Notes: generated by a model not told the origin, from the sequence alone. A stretch of DNA of 35,214 nucleotides from Bacteroidales bacterium (GCA_021740045.1 JAIPAP010000042.1:1-35214), one strand, 5' to 3'; shown: positions 1 through 10,299, numbered from the stretch's first letter. Numbers and translations are program-made.

Positions 1-547
1 CCGTAATGGTATAGGGAGTTTCAATAGGGGACTGTCCAAGTTCCACCAGCTTAGTGAAAAGCTCGTCCACATTGGTGGGATTAAAATTACCGGCCAGCAC
101 CAGGTTACGGGTCATCCAGTTGTTTTCACGCCTCACAGGGTGAAGGTTTTCAGGATCGTTTCCTCCAAAAGTGCCGTATCGCAGATGCCCCATAAAAAGC
201 TCACCGGTAAACGGGCGGTTATGCTTTAACCAGTTGACATCTTTCACTCGCTCGGGGTGCTTTTCCTGCAACTCTTCCACCCAGTTGTATATCTGCTTGA
301 ATATGTCATCAATAGCCGATTCGGCATTAGAACGCAGGCGATGAATATATTTTTTACCCGGTGGCAGGTCGAATTTCAGGTTGGCTATACCGGCGCCATC
401 CTGCCCCCGGTTATGTTGTTTTTCCATCAATAAATGCAGCTTGTTAAGGCCGTATAAGGATGTCCCGTACTTTGCCAGGTAATATTCCAATGGCTTCAGT
501 AAGCGCACCATCGCTATTCCACATTCATGTTTTATTAATTCACTCAT
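1..547 (-). CDS. PurF-like amidophosphoribosyltransferase, N-terminal part (cut by window edge)
   Basis: The frame is open from the ATG at 547 to the window edge, giving the first 181 or so residues. It shows a class II (Ntn) glutamine amidotransferase domain: a short leader (MSELIKHE) ahead of the likely nucleophile Cys9 in ECGIA, then RGQDGAG, GHLRYGTFG and AGNFN, which match the conserved PurF blocks HRGQ, GHxRYxT and NGN. In the family this domain releases ammonia from glutamine to make phosphoribosylamine, the first step of purine synthesis. An 8-residue leader before the Cys resembles the cleaved propeptide of Bacillus PurF. The spacing and wording (LKPLEYYLAKYGTSLYGLNKL) fit the longer Bacteroidota paralogue of PurF rather than the classical enzyme. 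The PRTase domain lies outside the window, so PurF activity is inferred. It is divergent from the GNAT gene. Confidence 0.75.
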   Translation of the reverse strand, partial: MSELIKHECGIAMVRLLKPLEYYLAKYGTSLYGLNKLHLLMEKQHNRGQDGAGIANLKFDLPPGKKYIHRLRSNAESAIDDIFKQIYNWVEELQEKHPERVKDVNWLKHNRPFTGELFMGHLRYGTFGGNDPENLHPVRRENNWMTRNLVLAGNFNPTNVDELFTKLVELGQSPIETPYTIT

Positions 548-574
548 TGGCGGATTTTGAAATCATTAGTTCAT

Positions 575-582
575 TAACTTTG
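575..582 (+). promoter_or_regulatory. Putative -7 box for the GNAT gene
   Basis: TAACTTTG matches TAnnTTTG and lies about 50 nt before the GNAT start. A TTTG at 556-559 could be the -33 element, but the 15-nt spacing is short of the usual 19 or so. Confidence 0.4.
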
Positions 583-617
583 CTCATCTATAACTCATAC
601 AAGTTTAAAAACTTATA

Positions 618-625
618 CAAAAGTA
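618..625 (-). promoter_or_regulatory. Putative -7 box for the PurF-like gene
   Basis: On the minus strand this reads TACTTTTG, a match to the Bacteroidota -7 consensus TAnnTTTG, about 70 nt upstream of the start at 547. No convincing -33 TTTG was found. It faces the rightward box at 575-582, so the two leaders would overlap. Confidence 0.35.
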
Positions 626-634
626 TGGATTTCT

Positions 635-1096
635 ATGTTGAAGGAAAAAATTAAGATTATGGAGGCTTTGCCGGATGAATGGAAGGTGATTACTGATTTT
701 CAGCAAAAAATGGCCCTGGAAACGGAAAATATATCATTGGATGCCGAAACGGTTAAAAAGGGCGTGCAACAGGTTTTTACTGATCATTCAAAAGGAAGGT
801 ATTACCTGGCAAAACATGATGGTGAAGTTGTTGCCTCAATGCTGACTACTTTCGAGTGGAGCGATTGGCGCAACGGAACCGTATTATGGTTACAATCGGT
901 TTATGTGTTGCCAGATTACCGTAAAAAGGGCATTTTCCGGATGATGTATCATCATATTAAACAAAAGGTGGAAAATACGGAAAGCCTTGTGGGGATAAGG
1001 CTATATGTGGATAAAACCAATAAGGTAGCTCAAAAAGTTTATGAGAGCCTTGGTATGAGCGGCGATCATTATCAATTATTCGAGTGGATGCCATAA
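635..1096 (+). CDS. GNAT family N-acetyltransferase
   Basis: A 153-residue single-domain protein of typical GNAT size. The central block VLWLQSVYVLPDYRKKGIFRMMY (here split as LWLQSVYVLP and DYRKKGIFRMM) has the beta4 strand followed by the acetyl-CoA pyrophosphate loop of the R/Q-x-x-G-x-G/A type (RKKGIF). Further on, GIRLYVDKTNKVAQKVYESLGM is the usual beta5/alpha4 region with the Asn and Tyr found in many GNATs. The family moves an acetyl group from acetyl-CoA to an amine; the substrate cannot be told. The ATG at 635 was kept because residues 6-20 form the first beta strand and helix; an ATG at 659 would remove that strand. It is a monocistronic gene between divergent and downstream promoters. 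Confidence 0.85.
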   Translation: MLKEKIKIMEALPDEWKVITDFQQKMALETENISLDAETVKKGVQQVFTDHSKGRYYLAKHDGEVVASMLTTFEWSDWRNGTVLWLQSVYVLPDYRKKGIFRMMYHHIKQKVENTESLVGIRLYVDKTNKVAQKVYESLGMSGDHYQLFEWMP

Positions 1097-1160
1097 GATC
1101 ATACAGGCTTCAGTGTTTATAAACTATCCTTTATATGTAAACCAAGAAATATGAAAACCT

Positions 1161-1168
1161 TATTTTTG
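1161..1168 (+). promoter_or_regulatory. Putative -7 box for the C69 dipeptidase
   Basis: TATTTTTG matches TAnnTTTG exactly and is 29 nt before the ATG at 1198, leaving a short leader of about 22 nt. No clear -33 element. Confidence 0.5.
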
Positions 1169-1197
1169 CTTTTAAACACTAATATAAAATTATATCG

Positions 1198-2835
1198 ATG
1201 AAAAAGCTAAGTACTTATTTAACAGCGGTTATATTAACCCTGGGCTTGATGAACCTTGGAAACGCAAGCGCCCAGGATAAAAGCGATTGGAAGGGTGGCG
1301 TGCCCGAAGGTTGTACGTCAATTACTGTAGGTAAAAAGGCTTCGGCCGACGGTTCGGTTATGACATCCCATACCGATGATAGCCACCGCACCCGTTCATG
1401 GATGGACATTGAGCAGGCTCAGGACCATAAAGACGGTGAGATGACACCTATGTATAAACGGACCTCAACCGATGAACATGCCATGCCGGCTTATAAGCAC
1501 ACCAAAATCGGGCAAATCCCGGAGATAGAACATACCTATCAATACATCAACACGGCTTATCCCAGCATGAACGAGCATCAATTGGCTATTGGCGAGTCTA
1601 CCTTTGGTGGGCGCGACACCTTGCAATCCGATGCAGGTCTTATCGATTGCCAGCGCTTGGCTATGTTGATGCTTGAGCGCTGCACCACGGCTCGCGAAGC
1701 TATTACCATGGCCGATGAGCTTACTAAAAAATATGGCTGGCGCGATTATGGGGAATGCCTTACCATTGCTGATCCTCAGGAAGTATGGCATTTCGAGATA
1801 GTAGGGCCCGGAAAAGGTGAAGTTGGCGCTATATGGGCTGCCCAGTGTGTCCCCGACGACCATATTGCCGTAAATGCCAATGCCAGTACCATCAAAGAGA
1901 TCAACCTGGATGATCCCGATCATTTTATGGCTTCGGATAATGTGTTTGATGTGGCCGAAAAATATGGCTGGTGGAACGAAGGAGAAGATTTTCGCTTCTG
2001 CTACGCTTATGCGCCCGATAGCCGCAAGTCGGTGGCTGCCCGTCGCCGTGAGTGGCGTGTTTTCGACTTACTGGCGCCCTCAAAGAACTTCAATGCCACC
2101 TCCGAAAATTATCCCTTCTCGGTTAAGCCCGATAAAAAGGTGAAAGTCCAGGATATGATCGATGCTTTCAGCGATTATTACCAGGGAACACCTTATGACA
2201 TGCGCCGGACGCTCACCGTGGAAAATGAAGAAGGTGAACAGGTGATTTCACCGCTTGCCAATCCGTTTATGCCCTATGATCAACTGGAACTTGATAATAT
2301 ACGCGGATCATGGTTTCATGTAGATGATGAATCAGGTCATATCCGCTTTTTAGGCGAGCGCACCATTGCCCGCTGGTATACTATGTATGGCACCATTACA
2401 CAGTCGCGCGATTGGTTACCCGATGAAATTGGTGGCGTAGTATGGCTGGCCCAGGATAATATCGCCTCTTCCATTTATATTCCGGTATACAGCAATGTAA
2501 CCCATCTGCCCGAATCCTACTCAACTCCCGGCCGGATCAATGGTTATACACCCAAATCAGCCTGGTGGGCCTTTAACCGCCTGGGAACACTCACCGCCCA
2601 GCGCTGGGGTGATATGATCATAGATGTGCGTGAAGTATGGAACCCCATGCAAACCGAATTGCTTGAAAAACAAAAGGAAGTGGAGGCCAAAGCCTTGGAT
2701 ATGTATAAGGAAAAAAATCCTAAAAAGACCATTAAATACCTTACCGGATATACCAATGATTGGGGTAACAAAGTGGTGAAGGAAGCGCTTGATCTGGGAG
2801 ATTTGCTTTGGACAAAGTATGATGAGAAATTCTAG
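1198..2835 (+). CDS. Secreted C69 family dipeptidase (PepD-like)
   Basis: 545 residues. Residues 1-25 are a Sec signal peptide ending in ASA, so the mature protein should start at Gln26 and be periplasmic or extracellular. After it comes GCTSITVGKKASADGSVMTSHTD; Cys39 is the predicted N-terminal-nucleophile catalytic residue of peptidase family C69, as in Lactobacillus dipeptidase A. In the family the Cys is usually freed by propeptide cleavage, here at about 38/39. The central CLTIADPQEVWHFEIVGPG block and the GTPYDMR motif near residue 335 are typical C69 features. The expected reaction is hydrolysis of dipeptides, which fits a peptide-scavenging heterotroph. The length is usual for Bacteroidota members. 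It is a single gene followed by a strong hairpin terminator that it shares with purA. Confidence 0.9.
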   Translation: MKKLSTYLTAVILTLGLMNLGNASAQDKSDWKGGVPEGCTSITVGKKASADGSVMTSHTDDSHRTRSWMDIEQAQDHKDGEMTPMYKRTSTDEHAMPAYKHTKIGQIPEIEHTYQYINTAYPSMNEHQLAIGESTFGGRDTLQSDAGLIDCQRLAMLMLERCTTAREAITMADELTKKYGWRDYGECLTIADPQEVWHFEIVGPGKGEVGAIWAAQCVPDDHIAVNANASTIKEINLDDPDHFMASDNVFDVAEKYGWWNEGEDFRFCYAYAPDSRKSVAARRREWRVFDLLAPSKNFNATSENYPFSVKPDKKVKVQDMIDAFSDYYQGTPYDMRRTLTVENEEGEQVISPLANPFMPYDQLELDNIRGSWFHVDDESGHIRFLGERTIARWYTMYGTITQSRDWLPDEIGGVVWLAQDNIASSIYIPVYSNVTHLPESYSTPGRINGYTPKSAWWAFNRLGTLTAQRWGDMIIDVREVWNPMQTELLEKQKEVEAKALDMYKEKNPKKTIKYLTGYTNDWGNKVVKEALDLGDLLWTKYDEKF

Positions 2836-2865
2836 CGTATAAATTTTCCGGGAAACTACTTCAAT

Positions 2866-2903
2866 AAAAACTGCACAATGATCTTAATCGTTGTGCAGTT
2901 TTT
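2866..2903. terminator. Bidirectional hairpin terminator between the dipeptidase gene and purA
   Basis: AAAAACTGCACAA at 2866-2878 pairs perfectly with TTGTGCAGTTTTT at 2891-2903, and the 12-nt loop can itself pair GAT with ATC. An A run on the left and a T run on the right make it usable for both convergent genes. Confidence 0.85.
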
Positions 2904-2994
2904 TATGGCCGGTACACTGTAAATTTTGCTGGTATTTGAGCCCATTCGCCAACCCCTCAAACCGTCAGGAGGCAGCAATAGATAAGTTCAGCCT

Positions 2995-4290
<1,296 letters not shown>

Positions 4291-4300
4291 TTACGTTTTA

Positions 4301-4801
4301 TTAATTCTTGCTGGTGCTGTGCTTGCGATCTTTCGTGGTATTCGAATCGTTCTCATGATCTTTGCACCGACCGTAAAACGTAAGAGAATGGTGGGTTATT
4401 TCCACGTTTAACAACTTTTCAACCGATCGCTGTATCTCTTGCAGACGGGGATCACAAAATTCCATGATCTCACCGTTATCGAGACATATAAAATGATCAT
4501 GTTGCTTAAACTTATAAGATCGCTCAAACTGAGCACAATTGTTACCAAACTGATGCTTGGTGACCAGGTTGCAATTGAGCAACAGATCGATGGTGTTATA
4601 TAAGGTTGCTCGGCTTACCCTGTATTTGTTGTTTTTCATCCTGATGTACAGGGTTTCAATATCAAAGTGGCCGTCGGTTGAGTAAATTTCTTTTAAAATA
4701 GTGTAACGTTCCGGTGTCTTCCTATGGCCGTGTGTTTCGAGATATTCCGTAAAAATATTCTTTACGGTTTCGAACGTTATTTTATCATTATTGTCTTTCA
4801 T
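4301..4801 (-). CDS. Fur family metalloregulator, with altered zinc-ligand Cys pairs
   Basis: 166 residues from the ATG at 4801. The open frame extends 34 codons further (to 4903), but that extension is hydrophobic and overlaps the promoter box at 4838-4845, so the internal start is preferred. A winged helix at about residues 20-85 ([15 protein letters not shown], then [14 protein letters not shown]) is the DNA-reading part. The dimerisation and metal domain has His45 (GHFD), [15 protein letters not shown] at 101-115 and [14 protein letters not shown] near 137-149. Both CxxC pairs that bind structural zinc in many Fur/PerR proteins are reduced to C106-x-x-N109 and C146-x-x-H149. Whether it senses iron, peroxide or zinc is open. 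It lies between relA/spoT and purA. Confidence 0.9.
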   Translation of the reverse strand: MKDNNDKITFETVKNIFTEYLETHGHRKTPERYTILKEIYSTDGHFDIETLYIRMKNNKYRVSRATLYNTIDLLLNCNLVTKHQFGNNCAQFERSYKFKQHDHFICLDNGEIMEFCDPRLQEIQRSVEKLLNVEITHHSLTFYGRCKDHENDSNTTKDRKHSTSKN

Positions 4802-4837
4802 AGAGTTATTCTCCGTATTTTTACCATGTAAAAATAA

Positions 4838-4845
4838 CAAAAATA
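4838..4845 (-). promoter_or_regulatory. Putative -7 box for fur-purA
   Basis: On the minus strand this reads TATTTTTG, a full match to TAnnTTTG, 37 nt before the ATG at 4801. It lies inside the upstream extension of the open frame, which argues against the longer Fur start. Confidence 0.55.
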
Positions 4846-4930
4846 CTACAATTATTATTATTTGGTATAAATAAAAATAAAATCCGCATTTGGTAGCTTT
4901 CACAGAAGAATTGATCGAATAAATAGTATT

Positions 4931-7183
4931 TTAGGCCAGTGATGCTGAAATTTTATTGATCCGGCTTACCTTTTTAATGTCCTTAATTTTTTTCAAGTCC
5001 AAGATAAGGTGATGCAGTTGCTTCGTGTCCTGAACATATAACATTATATCTACATCCGAAATGCCGCTTTTACTTTCGTAACGGAAGTTCTGGATGCTGA
5101 GCTGATGTTGTTGGGTGATAATACGAGATAGTTCATGGATAAGGTTCATTTTTTCGAAACCGGAAATTTTAAGACCGGTTAAAAAGGTGGCAATTCCTTC
5201 GTTCGACCACCGGGCTTTAATAATGCGGTTTCCGAAACGAGAGCCGAGCTGAATGGCTTCGGGGCAGTTGGTGCGGTGAATGATGATCTTATTATTGGGC
5301 GATATAAAGCCAATGGCTTCATCTCCGGGGATCGGGTTGCAACAGGCGGCAATTTCGTTTTTGGTGGTACTGAAATCGCCATTCAGAACCAAGGCATCGG
5401 TTTTTTCTTTCGGTTCCTGATTGTTATTGGATGCTTGTGCTTTGCGCTGGGAATTTAGTCTTGGCATGCGGGGTTTACGGATGTAGTTGAGAAGTCCGCT
5501 TTTTTCATGCTGCTGGCAACAGTTTTTAACTTCCTTTACCCCAATCTCACCTATCGACACCTTGTAATACAGGTCTATCCTGCTGTAGATCTTATAGGTC
5601 CGCTGAAATTTGCTCAGGTTAGTTTTATTGAAATCAAGGTTAAGGGCCTTAAAGATCCCTTCCAGTTTTTTCCTGCCACTATCGTAGTGTTCGCGTTTGG
5701 CTTCTTTTATGGCTTCTTTTATGAGCGATTTAGCACGGGCAGTAACCACATTATCAAGCCATTCTTCCTTGGGAACTTGTTTTTTGGAGGTAATGATCTC
5801 CACCTGGTCGCCATTTTTCAATTCATAGTTGAGCGGCACAAGCCTATGGTTTACTTTAGCCCCTATGCATTGGTTACCGATCTCGGAATGGATGCTGTAG
5901 CCGAAATCGAGTGCGGTTGATTTGGCCGGTAAGGTTTTAAGATCGCCTTTGGGGGTAAATACGAAAATCTCGTCCGAAAACAGGTTCAGCTTAAATTCAT
6001 CCAGGAAATTGATCGCATCCGGATCGGGTGAATCAAGCAATTGTTTAATGCGGTTAAGCCAGCGGTCGAGGCTGTTGGTGTTATTCGATTTTTCTTTGTA
6101 TTTCCAGTGCGCGGCATAACCTTTTTCGGCCACCTCATTCATACGCTCGGAGCGGATCTGTACTTCCACCCAACGTCCTTGGTGACTCATAACGGTGGTA
6201 TGCAAAGCTTCGTAACCATTGGCTTTGGGTGTCGACATCCAGTCGCGCAATCGATCCTGCCGGGGGCTGTAATGATCGGTGATGATGGAATATACTCGCC
6301 AGCAATCCACCTTTTCAAAAGCCATAGGGGTGTCAATGATGATCCTTACGGCAAAAAGATCATATACTTCCTCAAAAGGGATCTCCTTTTGATTCATTTT
6401 ATTCCAGATGGAAGCAATGGATTTTTCGCGGTCGAGGATGCGGTATTTAAAGCCTTTCTCATCAAGCTCTTTTTTAACCGGTGTTATAAACTCCCGCACA
6501 AATTGCTTACGTTCACTTACCGATTCAATTAGCTTGCGTGAGATGTTTTCATAAACTTCCGGCTCGGTGTATTTGAGGGCTAAATCTTCGAGCTCGCTCT
6601 TCATGTTGTAAAGGCCAAGCCGGTGGGCCAGGGGAGCATATAGATAAGTGGTTTCCGCAGCTATTTTCAATTGCTTCTCCGCCTTCATCGAGGAAAGGGT
6701 GCGCATGTTATGCAGGCGGTCGGCAAGCTTAATCAGGATCACCCGAACATCATCGGAAAGGGTTAACAACAGCCTCCTGAAATTGGCTGCCTGCGCAGAA
6801 GGCTCCTTCTGATCGAAAATTCCGATCTCGTTGATCTTGGTCAACCCATCGATAATACGGGCAATTTGACCGCCAAACAAGCCGCGGATATCCTCGAGGG
6901 TGTATTCCGAATCTTCTACCACATCGTGAAGAACAGCACATATTACCGAGGTTTCATCCAGCCCGATTTCGCCGGCCACGATCTGGGCCACTTCCATGGG
7001 GTGGTATATATACGGCTCGCCACTGCGCCTTCGTGCACCTTTGTGGGCATCGAGGGCAATATTAAGCGACCTGCGGAGTAAATGCTTGTGGTCATGCCCC
7101 TCGTTCAGGTTCATGGTGCGAAGCAAGTACCGGTAACGGCTTAATATCTCGCGGCGTTCTATGGTATTATCAAACTTATACAT
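4931..7183 (-). CDS. Bifunctional (p)ppGpp synthetase/hydrolase (RelA/SpoT, Rel)
   Basis: 750 residues from the ATG at 7183. The frame continues to an ATG at 7222, but that codon lies in the likely -7 box, so the shorter start is chosen. The hydrolase domain is intact: YIYHPMEVA with His61, HDVVED at 86-91 and KLADRLHNMRT near 152-162. The synthetase domain runs from about 240 to 375 with YDLFAVRIIID, RLRDWMSTPKANGYEALHTTV and VEVQIRSERM. The RLRD loop at 311-314 is the basic R-x-K/R-D form found in bifunctional Rel/SpoT enzymes, not the acidic ExDD of monofunctional RelA. A TGS domain at about 391-455 (FTPKGDLKTLP, FGYSIHSEIG) and a C-terminal ACT domain follow. It makes and degrades the starvation alarmone and sits upstream of fur-purA, which has its own promoter. 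Confidence 0.96.
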   Translation of the reverse strand: MYKFDNTIERREILSRYRYLLRTMNLNEGHDHKHLLRRSLNIALDAHKGARRRSGEPYIYHPMEVAQIVAGEIGLDETSVICAVLHDVVEDSEYTLEDIRGLFGGQIARIIDGLTKINEIGIFDQKEPSAQAANFRRLLLTLSDDVRVILIKLADRLHNMRTLSSMKAEKQLKIAAETTYLYAPLAHRLGLYNMKSELEDLALKYTEPEVYENISRKLIESVSERKQFVREFITPVKKELDEKGFKYRILDREKSIASIWNKMNQKEIPFEEVYDLFAVRIIIDTPMAFEKVDCWRVYSIITDHYSPRQDRLRDWMSTPKANGYEALHTTVMSHQGRWVEVQIRSERMNEVAEKGYAAHWKYKEKSNNTNSLDRWLNRIKQLLDSPDPDAINFLDEFKLNLFSDEIFVFTPKGDLKTLPAKSTALDFGYSIHSEIGNQCIGAKVNHRLVPLNYELKNGDQVEIITSKKQVPKEEWLDNVVTARAKSLIKEAIKEAKREHYDSGRKKLEGIFKALNLDFNKTNLSKFQRTYKIYSRIDLYYKVSIGEIGVKEVKNCCQQHEKSGLLNYIRKPRMPRLNSQRKAQASNNNQEPKEKTDALVLNGDFSTTKNEIAACCNPIPGDEAIGFISPNNKIIIHRTNCPEAIQLGSRFGNRIIKARWSNEGIATFLTGLKISGFEKMNLIHELSRIITQQHQLSIQNFRYESKSGISDVDIMLYVQDTKQLHHLILDLKKIKDIKKVSRINKISASLA

Positions 7184-7219
7184 GGTATCCCCCGGCGTAA
7201 AAATCTCTTTCAGCAATAA

Positions 7220-7248
7220 CAAAATTATAGTAAAATTTATTATGGCAA
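7220..7248 (-). promoter_or_regulatory. Putative promoter of the Rel gene
   Basis: On the minus strand a TTG (complement of 7246-7248) lies 18 nt before TAATTTTG (complement of 7220-7227), a good Bacteroidota -33/-7 pair. Transcription would begin near 7213, which makes the ATG at 7222 impossible and supports the start at 7183. Confidence 0.55.
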
Positions 7249-7438
7249 TGTCCTAAAACAATCAAACAGACGTCCGAATCCGCTTATTCATACTACTATT
7301 GGATGGAGCTACTATCGGTGAAGTTGGCAAAAAGCAATAAACAGTTGAAGATGAAGATGAAACAGGATAGCCCATTGCCCACCCTTTCAAATCAAAATTT
7401 CCTTCCCCCTCCCTGCACCATATTCCTTCAACTATTGT

Positions 7439-7446
7439 TACTTTTG
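7439..7446 (+). promoter_or_regulatory. Putative -7 box for the large T9SS-type surface protein
   Basis: TACTTTTG matches TAnnTTTG. Transcription should start near 7452, after the ATG at 7449, so translation more likely begins at the ATG at 7476. Confidence 0.45.
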
Positions 7447-7475
7447 ATATGAATTTACACAAGCCCGCTATAGTG

Positions 7476-10106
7476 ATGTTTAGAAGATTGTTACCGATAG
7501 TGATGATTATGATGCTACATTTTGCCGTGCAGGCCACGCATGAGCGGGCGGGTGAGATCACTTATAAGCATATTAAAGATCTTACTTACAAGGTAACCAT
7601 TACCACCTATACCTTTGCTCCCAGTCCGGCCGACCGTTGTGAGCTGGAAATTGAATGGGGCGATGGCGAAAGCAGCATATTGCCACGTACCAATGGCCCT
7701 CCCGGAAATACCCCGGGCGGGCAATTTTGCGAACATACGGGCGAGCTCCTTTCAACCGATATGCGTAAAAATATTTATGAAGGCACCCATACCTTTCCGG
7801 CGCCGGGCACTTATACTATTTCAATGGAAGATCCCAACCGCAATGCCGGTATCCTGAATATTCCCAATTCGGTGTATGTGCCCTTTTACATCGAGTCTGA
7901 ATTGGTGATCAATCCTTTTTTGGGCCCGAATAACTCTCCCGACCTGTTGATCCCCCCTATCGATCAGGCTTGTGTGGATGAGCTTTTCCTGCATAATCCC
8001 GGCGCCTACGATCCCGATGGGGATAGCCTGTCGTTTGAGTTTATCGATTGTAAAGGCTCGGATGGACAACCTATCCCCGGCTACACTTTGCCGCCGGCCT
8101 CCAATGAATTTACCCTCGATTCGGTCACCGGCAATCTGTTTTGGGATGCACCTACCATGCAGGGAGAATACAATGTAGCTTTCAGGATTGTGGAATGGCG
8201 CGATGGGACCAAGATCGGCTCGGTTACACGGGACATGCAGATACAGGTTTCCTCTTGCGATAACAATGCCCCGGAACTTACCACCATAACCGACACCTGC
8301 GTGAGGGTGGGGGATACCCTTCGTTTTGATGTAACGGCCTTTGACCCGGATACCAATCGCGTAGAGCTGACCGCCGCCGGTGGTCCATTGGTACTCGAGG
8401 ATAATCCGGCTCAATTCGAGCAGCCCATCGATTCCATCGGGCAGGTGACGTCTACCTTTACATGGGCACCGGGGTGCTCCAATGTGCGCAACCGGGCCTA
8501 CCAAGTGTTTTTTAAAGCCAAGGACCAGGAAAATATGGTCAATCTCATCGATCTGCATACCACCACCATCAGGGTAATTGGTCCGCCACCCGAAAACCTG
8601 GTGGCGGTAACGGAGGCCAATTCCATACAACTGTCATGGGATCAGTCGGACTGCCCCAATGTTAGAAAGTACCGTATTTACCGTAAAAACGATGTTTCGG
8701 GCTTTGAGCCGGGATATTGCCAGAAAGGCATTCCACCTGCCGAAGGTTTTCAGATGATTAAAGTGATCGAAGACCCTGATGTGACTTCTTTTATCGATGA
8801 TAATAACGGTAACGGGCTGGTGCGCGGCATACAATATTGTTACCGCATTACCGGCGTTTTTCCCGATGGCGCCGAAAGCTATGCCTCCCAAGAAGTATGT
8901 GCTCACCTCGACCGCGATCTGCCCATCATTACCAATGCCAGTGTGCGAAACACCCATCCGCAAAACGGTTCTGTGTATGTGGCCTGGTCGAAGCCGGATG
9001 AGCTCAATTATGAACAAACACCGGGGCCTTTCCAGTACCGCTTGCTTCGCGCTCCCGATGATGATCCCGGCAATTTCACCCGCATTGCCACGCTGGACGG
9101 GATTAATGATACCATTTACATCGATACCAATTTGAACACCCGCGATAAGTCGTATTATTACCAGGTGGATTTTTACAACAACACCCCCGGCAACGTGTTC
9201 TTTATCGGTACTTCGGAGGTGGCGCGCTCCACATGGCTCGAGATAGCATCCGGCGATAATGAGCTGAACCTGAGCTGGACCAATGAGGTGCCCTGGGTGA
9301 ATGAATCCTTTGTGATCTATCGTCAAGATCCCGGCTCTGCAACCTTCGATTCGGTTGGCATTGCCTATGAACCGGCCTATAAGGACAGCGGCCTGATGAA
9401 CCGGCAGGAGTACTGTTACAAGGCTAAAGCCGTGGGCAATTATACCGATCCGGCTATCAACCGGACCTTGACCAACAACTCCCAGGAAAAATGCGGGGTT
9501 CCCCTCGATAATGAACCTCCCTGTCCGCCGGAGCTAACGGTGACCACCAATTGTGAGTTTGTGGAGAATGTGCTTACATGGACCAATCCCAATAACTATT
9601 GCGCCGACGATGTGATGAAATACCATATATTTTACCGGTCAACCGAGGATAGTGATATGATTGTTCCCCTGGATTCCACCCTTAGCGCAACCGAAACATC
9701 CTATACACACGGGAATTTAGAATCCATATCAGGTTGCTATTATGTAATTGCACTTGATTCGGTAAACAATGCAAGCGAACCCAGCAATACGGTTTGCGTC
9801 AGCATCGACAGTTGCTCGGTGTACCGCCTGCCCAATGCCTTCACGCCTAACGGCGACCAGCATAACGATTATTTTAAACCTTTCCCTTATACCTCTGTCG
9901 ACCGTATCGACCTGCGTATCTTCAACCGCTGGGGGCAGGTTGTTTATAAAACCACCAACCCCGACATCAACTGGGACGGCAAAAACCAAAACACCAACAA
10001 CGACGTTAGCGACGGCACCTACTTTTATATTTGCGATGTATACGAGATCACCCTGCAAGGGCAACGAAAACGGACATTGCAGGGGTCGATTACGATTATC
10101 AGGTGA
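7476..10106 (+). CDS. Secreted multidomain protein with C-terminal gliding-motility/T9SS type B sorting domain
   Basis: 876 residues from the ATG at 7476; a start at 7449 would add nine residues but sits on the predicted transcription start. Residues 1-20 are a signal peptide (FRRLLPIVMIMMLHFAVQA). Next is a PKD-like domain starting THERAGEITYKHI, with an EWGDGES motif and many Asp-rich loops. Cadherin- or Ig-like repeats follow (PGAYDPDGDSLSFEFID, FDPDTNRVEL), then several fibronectin type III-like repeats with the pattern LSWDQS...YRIYRK, VAWSKP, LSWTNEV and LTWTNP. The last 94 residues or so (YRLPNAFTPNGDQHNDYF, IFNRWGQVVY, WDGK, DGTYFY) are the CHU_C domain that targets proteins to the type IX secretion system. 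It should be exported to or across the cell surface, perhaps as an adhesin; the ligand is unknown. It is monocistronic. Confidence 0.9.
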   Translation: MFRRLLPIVMIMMLHFAVQATHERAGEITYKHIKDLTYKVTITTYTFAPSPADRCELEIEWGDGESSILPRTNGPPGNTPGGQFCEHTGELLSTDMRKNIYEGTHTFPAPGTYTISMEDPNRNAGILNIPNSVYVPFYIESELVINPFLGPNNSPDLLIPPIDQACVDELFLHNPGAYDPDGDSLSFEFIDCKGSDGQPIPGYTLPPASNEFTLDSVTGNLFWDAPTMQGEYNVAFRIVEWRDGTKIGSVTRDMQIQVSSCDNNAPELTTITDTCVRVGDTLRFDVTAFDPDTNRVELTAAGGPLVLEDNPAQFEQPIDSIGQVTSTFTWAPGCSNVRNRAYQVFFKAKDQENMVNLIDLHTTTIRVIGPPPENLVAVTEANSIQLSWDQSDCPNVRKYRIYRKNDVSGFEPGYCQKGIPPAEGFQMIKVIEDPDVTSFIDDNNGNGLVRGIQYCYRITGVFPDGAESYASQEVCAHLDRDLPIITNASVRNTHPQNGSVYVAWSKPDELNYEQTPGPFQYRLLRAPDDDPGNFTRIATLDGINDTIYIDTNLNTRDKSYYYQVDFYNNTPGNVFFIGTSEVARSTWLEIASGDNELNLSWTNEVPWVNESFVIYRQDPGSATFDSVGIAYEPAYKDSGLMNRQEYCYKAKAVGNYTDPAINRTLTNNSQEKCGVPLDNEPPCPPELTVTTNCEFVENVLTWTNPNNYCADDVMKYHIFYRSTEDSDMIVPLDSTLSATETSYTHGNLESISGCYYVIALDSVNNASEPSNTVCVSIDSCSVYRLPNAFTPNGDQHNDYFKPFPYTSVDRIDLRIFNRWGQVVYKTTNPDINWDGKNQNTNNDVSDGTYFYICDVYEITLQGQRKRTLQGSITIIR

Positions 10107-10233
10107 GCGGGTTGAAAGTTTCAGATTTAAGAGCGAGCCGATCCTAAAAAGCCTTATAGCCCCAAGACTCTCTGAAGGTAATTTTTTTCAAACTGCTGAT
10201 ATTTAGACCGCATTCATGATTTAATAAAATGAA

Positions 10234-10265
10234 TTTGCATTTCTTTATAACTTACCCTACTTTTA
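10234..10265 (+). promoter_or_regulatory. Putative promoter for the MORN/TonB-like gene pair
   Basis: TTTG at 10234-10237, a 20-nt spacer, then TACTTTTA at 10258-10265, which differs from TAnnTTTG only in its last base. The ATG is 34 nt further on. No other feature was seen in the 193-nt gap after the preceding gene. Confidence 0.4.
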
Positions 10266-10299
10266 TCAAACGTTAAATTATTCAAATTAAAAGTTTAAA

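Noticed and set aside
460-654. Plus-strand open frame across the PurF/GNAT divergent region
   Set aside because: It overlaps the PurF-like start in antisense and the promoter boxes; composition is not protein-like.
4802-4903. N-terminal extension of the Fur protein
   Set aside because: The 34 extra residues are hydrophobic, overlap the promoter box and are absent from the usual family length.
7821-8630. Long antisense open frame (269 codons) inside the T9SS protein gene
   Set aside because: It is a shadow of the strongly supported plus-strand gene; there is no promoter and no domain on the minus strand.
10107-10150. Partial similarity (TTGAAAGTTTCAGATTTAAG, then AGCGAGCC) to the heptamer module
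   Set aside because: Too short and gapped to count as a fourth copy; no GCTCTAY heptamers follow.
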